A DNA stretch of 64,000 bases from Microlunatus soli (GCF_900105385.1 NZ_LT629772.1:2542001-2606000), one strand, 5' to 3'; numbered from the stretch's first letter, positions 1 to 9,263 are shown. The notes: generated by a model from the letters alone, not told the origin. Translations and numbers: made by a program.

Positions 1-3000
1 CGGGCCGTCCGGCGGCGGCCTGTGCGTCTCCCAGGGCGAGCTGCAACTCCGCGGAATTGGCCAACGGGTGCCGTGCCTCGCCGAGGGAGGGCGGCGGTTC
101 GAGCGCCCGACGGATCGCCGCGATCGCGTCCTCGGGTCGGCTGTCGTCGACGGCCCGACGGGCCCGGCCCAGCTGGATGTGATCCCAGCACCGCAGCACC
201 GCACCCTCGCCGCCTTCCCACGGTTGGAAGGCCCGTGCGGACATCAGTTGCTCGGCCTGGTCCAGCGCTCCGGTGGTGATCAACAACTCGGCGTAGCGGA
301 CGGTCAGATCGTCTCGTTGAGCAACCTGCTGGAGGTGCTCGGAGAGGATCGCCAGCCGCTGTTCCGCCGTGTCACCGGCGAGCTCGGCCAGCCGGTCGTA
401 CTCATGCCACAGCCGGGCGTCCATCGGTGCGAGTTCCAGCGCACGCAGATAGTAGGCCCGAGCAGTAGCCAGGTCATGATCGACATTGACCGCCGCCAAT
501 CCCAGGTTGCGCCAGATCACCGGCCGTTCGGGGTCGAGCTCGACGGCCCGCCGCCACTGGCGGACGGCGTCGCGGTGACGGTCCTGCGCGTAGAGCCAGT
601 GGCCGAACAGTCCTCGCGCTGTCGGATCGTCTGGGTGGCGGTCGATCGTCGCCTGCAACACGTCGGCATCGTCCAGTCTGGCGGGGAAACAGGAATGATC
701 ATCTGTCGCCCGAGCCTGTGCTGCCGCTGCGTCCGCCATACCTTCGTCCTCGCGGTGCAGCGCCCACGCGGCCCGGTAGTAGTCGATCATCGGGCCGAGA
801 GCGGGGGCGCCCGGGTCCCGGAGCCGATCGGCGTCGGCGGCGTCCTGCAGGACCCGGAGCGCTGCATCGAACTCGCCGCAGCCGGCGTACTCCAAGGCCA
901 CGTCCAGGCAGGTCTGAGCGTCGGTGGTCAAGGGCAGACCGGCCAGGTCCCGAGCCCACCAGTGCAGCGGGTCGGTTCGGAGTTGATCTTGGAGCTGCCG
1001 GTCGGCCTCCGATCCGCGACCGAGACGGCGCAGGATGATCACCCGGAGCGCGGACGCCTGGAGGTGATCGGGCTCGGCCGCGGTGACGTCGGACAGGTGG
1101 TGTAGCGCACTCTGGTCGCGGCCGGCAGCGGCGTCGATCCGAGCCATCCGATAGCCGGCCGGTCCGCGCCAGGCCCGGTTCCAGGTCGCCTTGGCGTAGG
1201 CGTCGTACGCGATCTCGGCGTCGCCGGTGCGTTCGGCAGCGAGCCCGAGAAGATACCAGGCCTTGCCGTCCGGTGGGTTGGGGTTCCACTCGGTCAGTCG
1301 TTCGATCGCCGTCCGGCACAGCTGGCTGGTCCGATCGTATTCGCCGCGTCGGTAGTGGTGCTCGGCCAGCGCGATCAGCGAGCCGGTGTGGCCCGGATCG
1401 CGGCGCAACGCCTCCTCGAAGTAGGGCACCGGTGACCTCGTCGCATGCCGATACTGGGTCAGGTGTACTCCGATCAGCCACAGCCGTTCGACACTGTCGA
1501 CCGCCTCCGGTGCCGGCGGCTCGACCGCCGGATGCAGTGCTCGTGATTCCGTTGCCCGGTTGGCCTCCGGGGCTTGCGGCCGGGTGGTCGCCGGGACCGG
1601 CCAGTCGAGCAACGGGCCGTTGGCACCGTGGATCTCCAGTCGCGCCCCGGCGGGGATCGGACCGTTCGGTCGGATGTCGCAGCGTGCCGCCTCGCCCGGA
1701 GCGAGGTCGGTTCGTTGGGCGGCGATCAACCTGCCGTGGCCGTCCCGCAGCTCGATCCGAGCGCCGTCGATGATCTTGGTCGCTGCGATCTGCGCCTGGT
1801 AGCCGTTCGACTCGGTCTGTTGCCAGCGGATCGCGATCTCGGTGTTCGCCTGCTGCACCGGACCGATCCCGGAGATCGGATACCAGTATTGGGAGAACGT
1901 CTTGGTCTCTCCCGGTGCGATCCAGGAGAAGTCCGGTTGGTTGTCGGTGTAGACACCGGCCATCAGCTCGATGTAGGCACTGCCGTCGTCGGCGAGTTGC
2001 CGATCCCAGGCACGGCCGAACGGCGCGTTGCCCCAGGTCCACTGCTTCTTGCCAGGGGCGATCCGATGGTCGGCAACATGGACGAAGCCGGCGTCGGCCG
2101 CGTGGTCGTAACCGCCGAAGAAGTCGCCCGAACTGTCCACGCACATGTAGGAGGTCGGCACGTCGATGTTGCGATACCAGTCCAGCCGATCCCCGGGGAC
2201 ACCGTCGATCACCCGTGACGCGCGGGCCGGGTAGTCGATGCCGTAGTACGGTCGATCGGCCGCGGGGAACGACGTCACCGCACGTTTGGCGTGGTCGGCG
2301 ACCATCGTCACGTCGTCGGGGAAGAAGGACTGGTAATGATCATGAGTCCGGGCGGCGACGTTGGCCCACCAGAGGAAGCTCTGGGTGAGTTCGGATCGGT
2401 TGTAGAGCCGCACCCGCAGCTCGACCAGGCTGGATTCGGGGCGCAGCCGGACGCCGTGCATCCCCTTCATCCGGAGCATCGGGTCATGATCGGAGCACCA
2501 GACCGTCACCGCCCCGTCCGGCTCACGCTCGATCTCGACCGAGCAGGGCAGGAAGCTCGCCGGGCGGTGATGCTGCGGCCAGTTGAACTCCACACCGCCG
2601 GCGATCCACGGTCCGGCCAGCCCGACCAGGGCCGGCTTGATCACCTGGTTGCGGTAGAAGAAGTCGTAGGCCGGATGTTTCGTCTTGTCCAGCGCGCAAT
2701 GGATCCGGCCGCCGAGACCGGGCAGGATCATCAACCGGACCCAGTCGTTCTCCAGATGGACCGCATCCCAGCTCACCGGCCGAGGCTCCGCGGCGATCCG
2801 GTCGAAGAAGGGCAGCGGATACACCCGCCCGGACGACCCCTGGTAGACGCGTTGATCAAGATAGGCGGGATAGCGATCGGGCGGCTCGGGCAGGTAGCTG
2901 TCCATGGTCACCGGCTGCCGCCATCCGGCGACCCGGTGGTCGGCAAGCTCCGGCGGCCGCTGCGGTAGCGGCGTCGGGGTGCCGGTATCCCGCCCGGTCG

Positions 3001-3016
3001 TGTCGTCGTCGATCAC
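1..3016 (-). CDS. DUF5107 domain protein with TPR repeats, C-terminus cut by window edge
   Basis: About 1,005 residues are visible from a GTG start at 3016; the frame stays open to base 1, so the C-terminus lies outside the window. The N-terminal third reads like the DUF5107 family, a beta-sandwich domain found with carbohydrate-active genes (for example NDWVRLMILPGLGGRIH and GPWIAGGVEFNWPQHH near residues 80-150). The last third is alpha-helical tetratricopeptide sequence (LIALAEHHYRRGEYDRT near residue 547, AELDPERP-type repeats near the edge). DUF5107/TPR proteins usually sit in sugar-utilisation loci, but their biochemical role is not firmly established. It is divergent from an AraC regulator 117 bp away, with candidate AraC sites between them. 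The start could also be the ATG about 37 codons downstream. Only the family assignment is claimed. Confidence 0.8.
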   Translation of the reverse strand, partial: MIDDDTTGRDTGTPTPLPQRPPELADHRVAGWRQPVTMDSYLPEPPDRYPAYLDQRVYQGSSGRVYPLPFFDRIAAEPRPVSWDAVHLENDWVRLMILPGLGGRIHCALDKTKHPAYDFFYRNQVIKPALVGLAGPWIAGGVEFNWPQHHRPASFLPCSVEIEREPDGAVTVWCSDHDPMLRMKGMHGVRLRPESSLVELRVRLYNRSELTQSFLWWANVAARTHDHYQSFFPDDVTMVADHAKRAVTSFPAADRPYYGIDYPARASRVIDGVPGDRLDWYRNIDVPTSYMCVDSSGDFFGGYDHAADAGFVHVADHRIAPGKKQWTWGNAPFGRAWDRQLADDGSAYIELMAGVYTDNQPDFSWIAPGETKTFSQYWYPISGIGPVQQANTEIAIRWQQTESNGYQAQIAATKIIDGARIELRDGHGRLIAAQRTDLAPGEAARCDIRPNGPIPAGARLEIHGANGPLLDWPVPATTRPQAPEANRATESRALHPAVEPPAPEAVDSVERLWLIGVHLTQYRHATRSPVPYFEEALRRDPGHTGSLIALAEHHYRRGEYDRTSQLCRTAIERLTEWNPNPPDGKAWYLLGLAAERTGDAEIAYDAYAKATWNRAWRGPAGYRMARIDAAAGRDQSALHHLSDVTAAEPDHLQASALRVIILRRLGRGSEADRQLQDQLRTDPLHWWARDLAGLPLTTDAQTCLDVALEYAGCGEFDAALRVLQDAADADRLRDPGAPALGPMIDYYRAAWALHREDEGMADAAAAQARATDDHSCFPARLDDADVLQATIDRHPDDPTARGLFGHWLYAQDRHRDAVRQWRRAVELDPERPVIWRNLGLAAVNVDHDLATARAYYLRALELAPMDARLWHEYDRLAELAGDTAEQRLAILSEHLQQVAQRDDLTVRYAELLITTGALDQAEQLMSARAFQPWEGGEGAVLRCWDHIQLGRARRAVDDSRPEDAIAAIRRALEPPPSLGEARHPLANSAELQLALGDAQAAAGRP

Positions 3017-3053
3017 AGCACAACGTTAGGGTCCACGATGACCCGGCCGGAAT

Positions 3054-3086
3054 GGCCGATTCACCAGCATCCCTGGACGATTCGAT
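3054..3086. promoter_or_regulatory. Candidate AraC-type operator, 21-bp-spaced direct repeat
   Basis: GGCCGATTCACC at 3054 and GGACGATTCGAT at 3075 form a direct repeat with 21 bp between starts, the two-helical-turn spacing typical of AraC-family sites. It lies 38-70 bp upstream of the DUF5107 gene and about 50-80 bp upstream of the divergent AraC gene. The 13-bp word CCTGGACGATTCG at 3072-3084 recurs upstream of the PhyH gene at 9233-9245. Confidence 0.5.
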
Positions 3087-3133
3087 GATCAAACCTCTGG
3101 CATCGCGCTACCGGCGGGCGTAGGGTCGCGATC

Positions 3134-4006
3134 ATGCTGATGCCCGAGGGGTTTCCGGGTCAGCGCATCCGGGTGCTGCCACGGCCGCTGGTGACCAGGG
3201 CCATGCGGCAGCAGCCGACGGCGCGCCTGATGGTCACCGATGCGGGCCAGTTTCCCCATGCAGCAAACCACGGACGGGCGCGGCGCCGCGGTGCTCCGGA
3301 GGCAATCGTGATCTTCTGCGTAGCGGGCATGGGTTGGTGCGAGACCGACGCCCAGGTGCTCCCGGTGCCGACCGGGTCGGTGCTGGTGCTGCCACCACAC
3401 CAGCCACACCTCTACCGAGCCGACGTCGCCGACCCCTGGACGATCTGGTGGTGTCACCTGGTCGGTGGTGATCTTGATGCGCTGCTCGACGGGATCGGTC
3501 GCGGCACCGAGCATCGCGTCACCGAGGTCCACGATCGTTTTCGGATGGTTGCCTCGTTCGATCAAATCGTCAGCGCGTTGGAAACCGATGAGACGATGCC
3601 CAACCTGATCACCGCCGCCGGCGCGGCCTGGGGGCTGATGGCCCAGATTGCGGCCGACCGGATCTCCGGCGTCGGTCGCAGCGAGCCGGTCCGGCTGGCC
3701 AAGGAGTATCTGCGCGCCAACTTCGCCTCCCAGATCAGCCTTCCGGAACTGGCCCGGTTGGGCGGCGTCAGCACCTCCCATTTCTCGGCCTTGTTCCGGC
3801 GGTCCACCGGCAGTGGCGTCACCGACTACGTGAAGAGCCTGCGAATGGCCCGGGCCCGAGAGCTACTGGTCACCTCGGACCGCAATGTCGCCGAGATCGC
3901 CCACACCGTCGGCTATGCCGACGCTTTCTACTTCTCCCGACAGTTCAGTGCCATGCATTCGGTCAGCCCGACCGCCTACCGCCGCAGCTTCCACACCTCG
4001 GACTGA
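3134..4006 (+). CDS. AraC-family transcriptional regulator
   Basis: 290 residues with the family's two-domain layout. Residues ~1-170 form a cupin-like sensor (the stretch PTGSVLVLPPHQPHLY is the typical cupin strand). Residues ~190-290 are a double helix-turn-helix (LPELARLGGVSTSHFSALFRR, then VAEIAHTVGYADAFYFSRQF and the closing SPTAYR signature). Such regulators generally bind a small ligand, often a sugar, and activate adjacent catabolic genes. It is divergent from the DUF5107/TPR gene and is followed 41 bp later by a cysteine hydrolase. The repeat at 3054-3086 and its counterpart near 9.2 kb suggest that it controls both the DUF5107 gene and the PhyH group; this is inference. The ligand is unknown. 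Confidence 0.9.
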   Translation: MLMPEGFPGQRIRVLPRPLVTRAMRQQPTARLMVTDAGQFPHAANHGRARRRGAPEAIVIFCVAGMGWCETDAQVLPVPTGSVLVLPPHQPHLYRADVADPWTIWWCHLVGGDLDALLDGIGRGTEHRVTEVHDRFRMVASFDQIVSALETDETMPNLITAAGAAWGLMAQIAADRISGVGRSEPVRLAKEYLRANFASQISLPELARLGGVSTSHFSALFRRSTGSGVTDYVKSLRMARARELLVTSDRNVAEIAHTVGYADAFYFSRQFSAMHSVSPTAYRRSFHTSD

Positions 4007-4047
4007 CACTCCTTCCCCTCCGCGTCCATTCCAGGAGGACATCTCTG

Positions 4048-4668
4048 ATGACAGCCCAGGCCGCCGACCTGTTGACATTGCCGTTGGATCGCGTCGCCGT
4101 CGTGCTGATCGATTTCCAGAACGACTTCTGCAGCCCCGACATCGGGGGCGGCGATCCGCCGCCACCGAACACCCACAACGAGCAGACGGCTCGCCGGGCC
4201 AACTCCTTCGCCGAGCAGGCCGGCGCCCTCGGAGCTCACCTGATCTATACCCGGCAGGTCCTGGACATGGACATGCTGACCGAACGGCAGCGGCGCTGGG
4301 AGTCACCGAGCGGACTGTGCGCGGTCGGCAGCTGGGGCGCGGAGTTGTACCTTCCACCGGTCACCGGTTCGGTGATCGTGACCAAGCATCGCTTCGACTG
4401 CTGGCAGAGTCCCGAGTTCGTGCGTGCGCTCGACGAACGGGGTATCGACGGTTTGATCATCTGCGGTGTCGAGCTGGTCTGCTGCGTCCTGTACGCGACC
4501 CAGGGCGCTGCCGAGCGTGGCTACCACTATCTCGTCCCGACCGATCTTGTCTCGGGTCGCGATCTCGGCGATCAGACCGACAACAGGGCGGTCCGGGACT
4601 ACCTGCGGCACAACCAGCCGGATCGCCTCACCACCGCTGCCGAACTGCTGGCCGTCTGGCGATCTTGA
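4048..4668 (+). CDS. Isochorismatase-like cysteine hydrolase
   Basis: 206 residues of the isochorismatase-like alpha/beta hydrolase family, which hydrolyses amides or vinyl ethers using an Asp-Lys-Cys triad. All three can be located: Asp in VVLIDFQNDF (~residue 25), Lys in VTKHRFDCWQS (~residue 112), Cys in ICGVELVCCVLYAT (~residue 149). Consecutive cysteines at that point make the exact nucleophile uncertain. A strong ribosome binding site (AGGAGG at 4032) sits before the ATG. It follows the AraC gene in the same direction with a 41-bp gap, so they may be co-transcribed. Substrate is not predictable: nicotinamidase, N-carbamoyl hydrolase and others share the fold. Confidence 0.88.
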   Translation: MTAQAADLLTLPLDRVAVVLIDFQNDFCSPDIGGGDPPPPNTHNEQTARRANSFAEQAGALGAHLIYTRQVLDMDMLTERQRRWESPSGLCAVGSWGAELYLPPVTGSVIVTKHRFDCWQSPEFVRALDERGIDGLIICGVELVCCVLYATQGAAERGYHYLVPTDLVSGRDLGDQTDNRAVRDYLRHNQPDRLTTAAELLAVWRS

Positions 4669-4758
4669 TCGACGCGTCGGGATCGCTGCCGGTGAGACGG
4701 GAAAGTGATAGGGATAAGTGTCCGCTGACGCCCGCGGGCTGAGTCGGATCGGAGCTCC

Positions 4759-6216
4759 ATGATCAACGGCAGGCAATCGACGTTCCGTTCGTCACGACGG
4801 TCAGCGGGACGGCCCGCCGTACTGCGCCGGACAGCAGCAGTACCGGTCGCTCTTCTTCTGGCCGGCACGGGCCTGGTCATCGCCGCGGCGCCTGCTGCGG
4901 CCGACCCCGAATGCAAGAGCTACCACGATCTCAACGGAGACAACCAGGCAGACACCGTAGTTGGCGCGCCAGGTGTCGTGGGCGGATCCGCACCGCGTGA
5001 CGGTCAGGTCACGGTCCACCTGAGCAACGGCAAGACCGAGACGATCGCCGGCAAACCGGGCTTCGGTTCGTCGCTGACCTTCGTCTGCAACCAACTCGTC
5101 ATCGGCAGCCCGTACGAGAGCGCCGCGGGTATCGCCGAGGCCGGCGCCGTCCACGTCTACGGCCCCACCGATTCAGGCACGATCGAGCGCCGCGCCACCT
5201 ACACGGCCGGCCGCAACGGGGTTCCGGGCACACCGCAACAGGGCGCCCACTTCGGCACAGCGGTGGCCTCCACGCCGGACGTCCGCCCCGGGAGCGATCC
5301 CGGCTCGCAGCGGCTGTACATCGGCATCCCCGGCGAGGACGTGAACGGGATCGACGGAGCTGGGCGGGTGACCTCCTTCACCACCGGGACCGGCGATGGA
5401 CCGGTCGGCGCCGCGCGGACGACCACCTACGCGACTCCTGGCGTCGCGGGCGTGCCGTCGCCGAACGCCGGGCTCGGGACGACGATCAGCGTCGATGCGG
5501 GGATCGTGGCGATCGGCGCGCCCGGGCAGCCGGTCGGCGGTGTCGCTCGCGCGGGCAAGGTCATGATCGAATCGATCAACAACGACTTCACGACCTACTC
5601 GTTGAGCCAGGACAGCAGGAACTTCCCCGGCACCGCGGAGACCGGTGACCGGTTCGGCTGGTCGGTCCACGTCGCACCGTCGGTCGATTCGTCGCCGACC
5701 AGACTGCTGATCGGTGTCCCGGACGAGACGATCGACGGCATCGTGCACGCCGGCGCCGTTGACGTCGTCCCGTTCTCCGAGGCGACCGGTCGGCCGAACG
5801 ACAAGATCGTGGCCTGGGATCAGGACTCGCCGGGGATGGCCGGAGCGACGGAGCAGGGCGACCGGTTCGGCTGGGCGGTCGGCTCGGCGGTGATCGGGGA
5901 TCTGCAGCAGCTGGTCGTCGGGACGCCGTACGAGGCAATCGGGGACCGGGAAGCGGCCGGGATGGTGCAGACGATCCGCACCGGTCTGGCCTGGACCCAG
6001 TCGACCCGGGGAGTCCCGGGCACACCCGAGTCCGGCGACAGGATGGGCGCTTCGCTGTCCGGATCGATCATGGGTCTGGCCATCGGGTTGCCGGGTGAGA
6101 ACGACGCGTCCGGTGCCGTGATCGTGGGAGTACCCCAGGACGAGGAGACGCCGGAGTTGTTGCTGCCGCAGAGCTCCGGATCGCCGGCCTGTTTCGGATC
6201 TGCCCTCCAGCATTGA
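4759..6216 (+). CDS. Secreted FG-GAP (integrin-alpha-like) beta-propeller protein
   Basis: 485 residues. The N-terminus has an Arg-rich n-region, a hydrophobic stretch (VALLLAGTGLVIAAAPAAA) and a likely signal-peptidase site after AAA near residue 48. The mature protein consists of repeated FG-GAP units: HDLNGDNQADTVVGAPG with a calcium-loop pattern near residue 56, and recurring GIPGEDVNGIDGAG, GVPDETIDGIVHAG and GDRFGW segments about 60 residues apart, consistent with a seven-bladed propeller. Such proteins are extracellular and act in binding or as secreted enzymes' scaffolds. There is no enzymatic domain and no LPXTG or lipobox, so it is probably released or loosely wall-bound. Two cysteines occur near the N-terminus and the C-terminus. 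Function is unknown beyond the fold. Confidence 0.85.
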   Translation: MINGRQSTFRSSRRSAGRPAVLRRTAAVPVALLLAGTGLVIAAAPAAADPECKSYHDLNGDNQADTVVGAPGVVGGSAPRDGQVTVHLSNGKTETIAGKPGFGSSLTFVCNQLVIGSPYESAAGIAEAGAVHVYGPTDSGTIERRATYTAGRNGVPGTPQQGAHFGTAVASTPDVRPGSDPGSQRLYIGIPGEDVNGIDGAGRVTSFTTGTGDGPVGAARTTTYATPGVAGVPSPNAGLGTTISVDAGIVAIGAPGQPVGGVARAGKVMIESINNDFTTYSLSQDSRNFPGTAETGDRFGWSVHVAPSVDSSPTRLLIGVPDETIDGIVHAGAVDVVPFSEATGRPNDKIVAWDQDSPGMAGATEQGDRFGWAVGSAVIGDLQQLVVGTPYEAIGDREAAGMVQTIRTGLAWTQSTRGVPGTPESGDRMGASLSGSIMGLAIGLPGENDASGAVIVGVPQDEETPELLLPQSSGSPACFGSALQH

Positions 6217-6295
6217 CGATCCGGCCACGGTGCCCCACACAACGCATGCCATACGATCAGCCGACAGCAGGACGACCGGGAGGTGAACCCAGACC

Positions 6296-7375
6296 GTGAT
6301 GCGATCAGGTAGACCAGTCATGGCCCCCTCGACGGAGCACACCTCGATGTCTGAGGATCGCGCGGCGGCGTACTCCCATGCCTGGATCGCAGCCGTTCCG
6401 AAGATCGAATTGCATGTCCATCACGTCGGCGCGACCTCTGCCGACACGGTCGCTGATCTTGCCGCACGGCATCCCGAGTCCGGCGTACCGACCGACCCCT
6501 CCGCACTCGAGGAGTTCTACCGATTCACCGACTTCGATCATTTCCTCCAGGTCTACGCTGCCATCTCCCGGCTGCTCTCCACCCCGGAGGACGTGTATCG
6601 ACTCACGGTGGGAAATCTTGCCGATCTTGCAGCTCAGCACGTGCGCTATGTCGAGATGACCGTGACCCCCAACGGGATCCTGACCGGTGGTGTCCCCCGC
6701 GAGGGCCTGGTCGAGGCTCTGGATGCGGCCCGCGCTGCGGCGGCCCGCGACTGGGATCTGACAGTCAACTGGATTCTCGACATCCCCGCCTTCACCGGCG
6801 AACCGGCCGAGGTGGTGATGGACCTGTGCGAGCAGCGGCAGCCGGCAGGTCTGGTCGCGCTCGGGCTGGGTGGACCGGAGACTCCGCGGGCCGACTTCGC
6901 TGCGTACTTCGGCCGAGCGCGAGCGCTCGGCCTGGGGTCGGTACCGCACGCCGGTGAGGCGTCCGGCCCGGAGAGCATTCGGGCTGCACTGCAGGTGCTC
7001 AAGGCAGACCGGATCGGGCATGGGATCCGGGCCGTGGAGGATCCGGCCGTGCTGGTCGAACTGGCCGATGCCGGCGTGCACCTGGAGGTCAGCCCGACCA
7101 GCAACGTTCGGACGCGGGTGGTGCAGACCTACGAGGACCATCCGCTGCCGACCCTGCTGGCTGCCGGCGTCCCGGTGTCGATCAACTCCGACGATCCTCC
7201 GATGTTCGGCACCACGCTGACCCGGGAGCTGCAGATCGCCGCACAGCTCGTCGGCTCGGAACAGATACCGCGCTTCCTGCGCAACGCCATCGGCGCCTCC
7301 TTTGCCAGCGACACCGTCAAGAGGTCCTACCTCGCCGAGCTCGCCGACGCCGAGACACACGCCCGGGATGGGTGA
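6296..7375 (+). CDS. Adenosine deaminase family protein (paralogue 1)
   Basis: 359 residues from GTG 6296 (ATG 6299 is equally possible; GGGAGGTG at 6279 serves either). Metal-dependent amidohydrolase family that deaminates adenosine or related purines. Visible motifs: zinc-ligand strand KIELHVHHVGA (~residue 40), VPHAGEASGPE with the third His (~220), catalytic DRIGHGIRAVED (~237), SPTSN (~263) and the metal Asp in INSDDPPMFGT (~300). The first motif is HVHHVG instead of the classical HLHLDG, matching a common actinobacterial subgroup. A second copy of the same subgroup sits at 56496-57548. It stands alone between the FG-GAP gene and a convergent Nudix gene. True substrate (adenosine or another aminopurine) is not certain. 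Confidence 0.88.
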   Translation: MMRSGRPVMAPSTEHTSMSEDRAAAYSHAWIAAVPKIELHVHHVGATSADTVADLAARHPESGVPTDPSALEEFYRFTDFDHFLQVYAAISRLLSTPEDVYRLTVGNLADLAAQHVRYVEMTVTPNGILTGGVPREGLVEALDAARAAAARDWDLTVNWILDIPAFTGEPAEVVMDLCEQRQPAGLVALGLGGPETPRADFAAYFGRARALGLGSVPHAGEASGPESIRAALQVLKADRIGHGIRAVEDPAVLVELADAGVHLEVSPTSNVRTRVVQTYEDHPLPTLLAAGVPVSINSDDPPMFGTTLTRELQIAAQLVGSEQIPRFLRNAIGASFASDTVKRSYLAELADAETHARDG

Positions 7376-7580
7376 CCGGCGGCAGCCTGCTGCTCCCGGG
7401 TGTCCCAACGATGGCAGGGGCGGGCCCGGTCGCCGACCTTCAGCGGGTGTGCGCCGTGATGAACCGCAGCATCTGCTTCGAGGCCGCCTGCAACCAGGTC
7501 CGACGATGCGGGCACGCGGTCTTGGCCTGTTCTCGATGAGCTCGGGCAGGCATCCAGCAGATCTGCCCCGGCATCAGGGA

Positions 7581-8117
7581 TCAGGGTGTCGGGATCTGTC
7601 CGAGCGGCTGCTGGTCCGACCGATTCAGGTCCCAGAGCCAGATCGGCGGACCCGCTTGTTGATCTTGACGCAGGTAGTTGGCGGTGGACTGCGATCCCGG
7701 TGTCATACCCGGTTGCAGGATCAGATCGACTGCCTGGTCGACGGGCACGAAGCGTGCCTCGATGATCAGGTTGTCGGGATCATGCGGTGCGAATCGATCT
7801 CCGATCACCGGTTCTACAGCAACGGTGAAGGCGAGGAACAACAGCGGCTGATCGCGGCCCGGCGCGTAGTGCTGACTACCGAACGCCAGCGACCCTACCG
7901 ACCGGACCGACAGCCCGGTCTCTTCCTCGACCTCTCGCCGGACCGCGGCATCGAGTAGCTCGCCTCGCTCCAGGCGACCTCCGGGGATGACCCACTGGTC
8001 GGGGCCTTCACCACCCAGAGTGTGCTCGTGCACCAGTAGGACAGACTCGTCCCGTCGGACCACGCCACCGACAACCATCGCTGCGCGAGTCCATCCGTCT
8101 GAGGCGTCAGTGCTCAT
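7581..8117 (-). CDS. Nudix hydrolase
   Basis: 178 residues. The Nudix box is complete: GGRLERGELLDAAVRREVEE followed by ETGLS (GX5EX7REUXEEXGU), residues ~48-70, which binds the divalent metal for cleaving nucleoside diphosphates linked to another group. The start is placed at ATG 8117 because GGGAGG lies 7 nt upstream; a longer reading from 8147 has no such site. The C-terminal part (LWDLNRSDQQPLGQ) is family-variable. It is convergent with the adenosine-deaminase-like gene; the 205 bp between them hold no gene that I can see. Substrate class (NADH, ADP-ribose, oxidised nucleotide) cannot be assigned from the sequence. Confidence 0.9.
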   Translation of the reverse strand: MSTDASDGWTRAAMVVGGVVRRDESVLLVHEHTLGGEGPDQWVIPGGRLERGELLDAAVRREVEEETGLSVRSVGSLAFGSQHYAPGRDQPLLFLAFTVAVEPVIGDRFAPHDPDNLIIEARFVPVDQAVDLILQPGMTPGSQSTANYLRQDQQAGPPIWLWDLNRSDQQPLGQIPTP

Positions 8118-8182
8118 CGCCGAACCTCCCTGATCCCGAGCGCTCACTCACGTTCGACCACGGCGAACCCGGGCAGCGGCGG

Positions 8183-9130
8183 TCAGCAGATCTTGTGCTT
8201 CTGCCAGCGCAGATCCTCGTCATGATCGATCACCGTGAGTTCCCGATCCTGCCAGTAGTACTGCAGGCTCGGATCCTGCCAGCCCTGATACACCTCGTCC
8301 CAGTCCAGGATGCTGCAATGCGGCGTCAGCGAACCATGGGTGATCTCCTCGTCGGAGCGTTGATAGCGCAGGTCGAGGGACAGCCGGACCAGGTTGCCGA
8401 GCTTATTCGGCGTGCCGCGATGCACCGTCAGGCTGTTGAAGGTGAGCACGTCACCGGCGGCATAGTCGGTGGTCCCCCAGGCCAGGCCCGAGTCGCAGAT
8501 GTAGGCCTCCAACTCGCCGGCCCCCTGGGCGGCGTGATAGGTCAGCAGGCCGTCCTTCTGCGATCCCACCAGCACGGCCAGACCACCGAGATCACGCGGG
8601 CAGTCACCCAGCGGGAACCAGGCCGTCCAGACGTTCTTCGTGCCCTGGATGTGGATGAAGTCCTGATGCGGCGGCGTCGGGGTGAACGAACTGCCGGGGA
8701 TCATCACCCGGGCGATCGACAACGGCTGCCGCAGCGGCTGCATGCCCAGAAGCCCTGCATACAAGGAGATCATCGCCGGATCGTGGCCGATCGCGTGGAA
8801 CTCCTCGATCCGATAGATGTCGCGATAGGCGTCCAGCGGGATGCCCGTCCCGCAGAACGCGGCTTCGACCGGCGGCACCCGGTCGAAGGACTCGACATCG
8901 GCGACACCGTCCATCGGGTCGGTGCCGTCGACCAGCCAGCCGTGCCGCTGGACCACTTCCATCATCTGGCGACGCAGGCCGAGCACCCGGTCGCGGTCCA
9001 GCAGGCCACGGAAGAACAGGTAGCCATCCTCCGCCGAGCGTTCCAGCAGGGCCTGCGGATCGCCGAGCAGTGGCGTCGAGTCGGTCAACTCGACGGTCGG
9101 ATTGGTCGTCGGGCTTGCAGCGGTGGTCAT
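8183..9130 (-). CDS. Phytanoyl-CoA dioxygenase (PhyH) family Fe(II)/2-oxoglutarate oxygenase
   Basis: 315 residues of the PhyH family, which hydroxylate small molecules or lipids using Fe(II) and 2-oxoglutarate. The iron triad is visible: PPHQDFIHI gives His-X-Asp near residue 178, and SLTVHRGTPN gives the distal His near 254, followed by the 2-oxoglutarate-binding Arg in VRLSLDLRYQ. The C-terminal extension (LQYYWQDRELTVIDHDEDL) is a feature of the environmental PhyH group rather than of phytanoyl-CoA hydroxylase itself, so the substrate is open. It is the last gene of a leftward run with the glycosidase and homocysteine methyltransferase, but a 133-bp gap upstream carries its own candidate AraC-type repeats, suggesting independent control. 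Confidence 0.85.
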   Translation of the reverse strand: MTTAASPTTNPTVELTDSTPLLGDPQALLERSAEDGYLFFRGLLDRDRVLGLRRQMMEVVQRHGWLVDGTDPMDGVADVESFDRVPPVEAAFCGTGIPLDAYRDIYRIEEFHAIGHDPAMISLYAGLLGMQPLRQPLSIARVMIPGSSFTPTPPHQDFIHIQGTKNVWTAWFPLGDCPRDLGGLAVLVGSQKDGLLTYHAAQGAGELEAYICDSGLAWGTTDYAAGDVLTFNSLTVHRGTPNKLGNLVRLSLDLRYQRSDEEITHGSLTPHCSILDWDEVYQGWQDPSLQYYWQDRELTVIDHDEDLRWQKHKIC

Positions 9131-9214
9131 CGTCGACTCCCCATGAACGTGGATCGGGTGATCTTGGTCATTGGTCGGTCACCATTCAAACCCGTGAAGG
9201 GTCCGCCGCGCCAT

Positions 9215-9247
9215 GGTGGAATCGATCCGCTTCCTGGACGATTCGCC
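9215..9247. promoter_or_regulatory. Candidate AraC-type operator upstream of the PhyH gene
   Basis: GGTGGAATCGAT at 9215 and GGACGATTCGCC at 9236 are direct repeats 21 bp apart, 85-117 bp upstream of the PhyH start. The 13-bp word CCTGGACGATTCG (9233-9245) is identical to 3072-3084, and in both places it forms the promoter-distal half-site relative to the leftward gene. Confidence 0.45.
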
Positions 9248-9263
9248 GTTCAGCCCAAACCGT

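Noticed and set aside
68..2968. Several plus-strand ORFs and a 481-codon minus-strand ORF across the first 3 kb
   Set aside because: They are shadows of the DUF5107/TPR frame, which runs off the left edge; none shows a domain, and their compositions are Arg/Pro/Gly-biased.
7376..7580. A small gene between the adenosine-deaminase-like and Nudix genes
   Set aside because: Readings in the 205 bp are continuations of frames from neighbouring genes; no start with a ribosome site and no recognisable peptide is seen.
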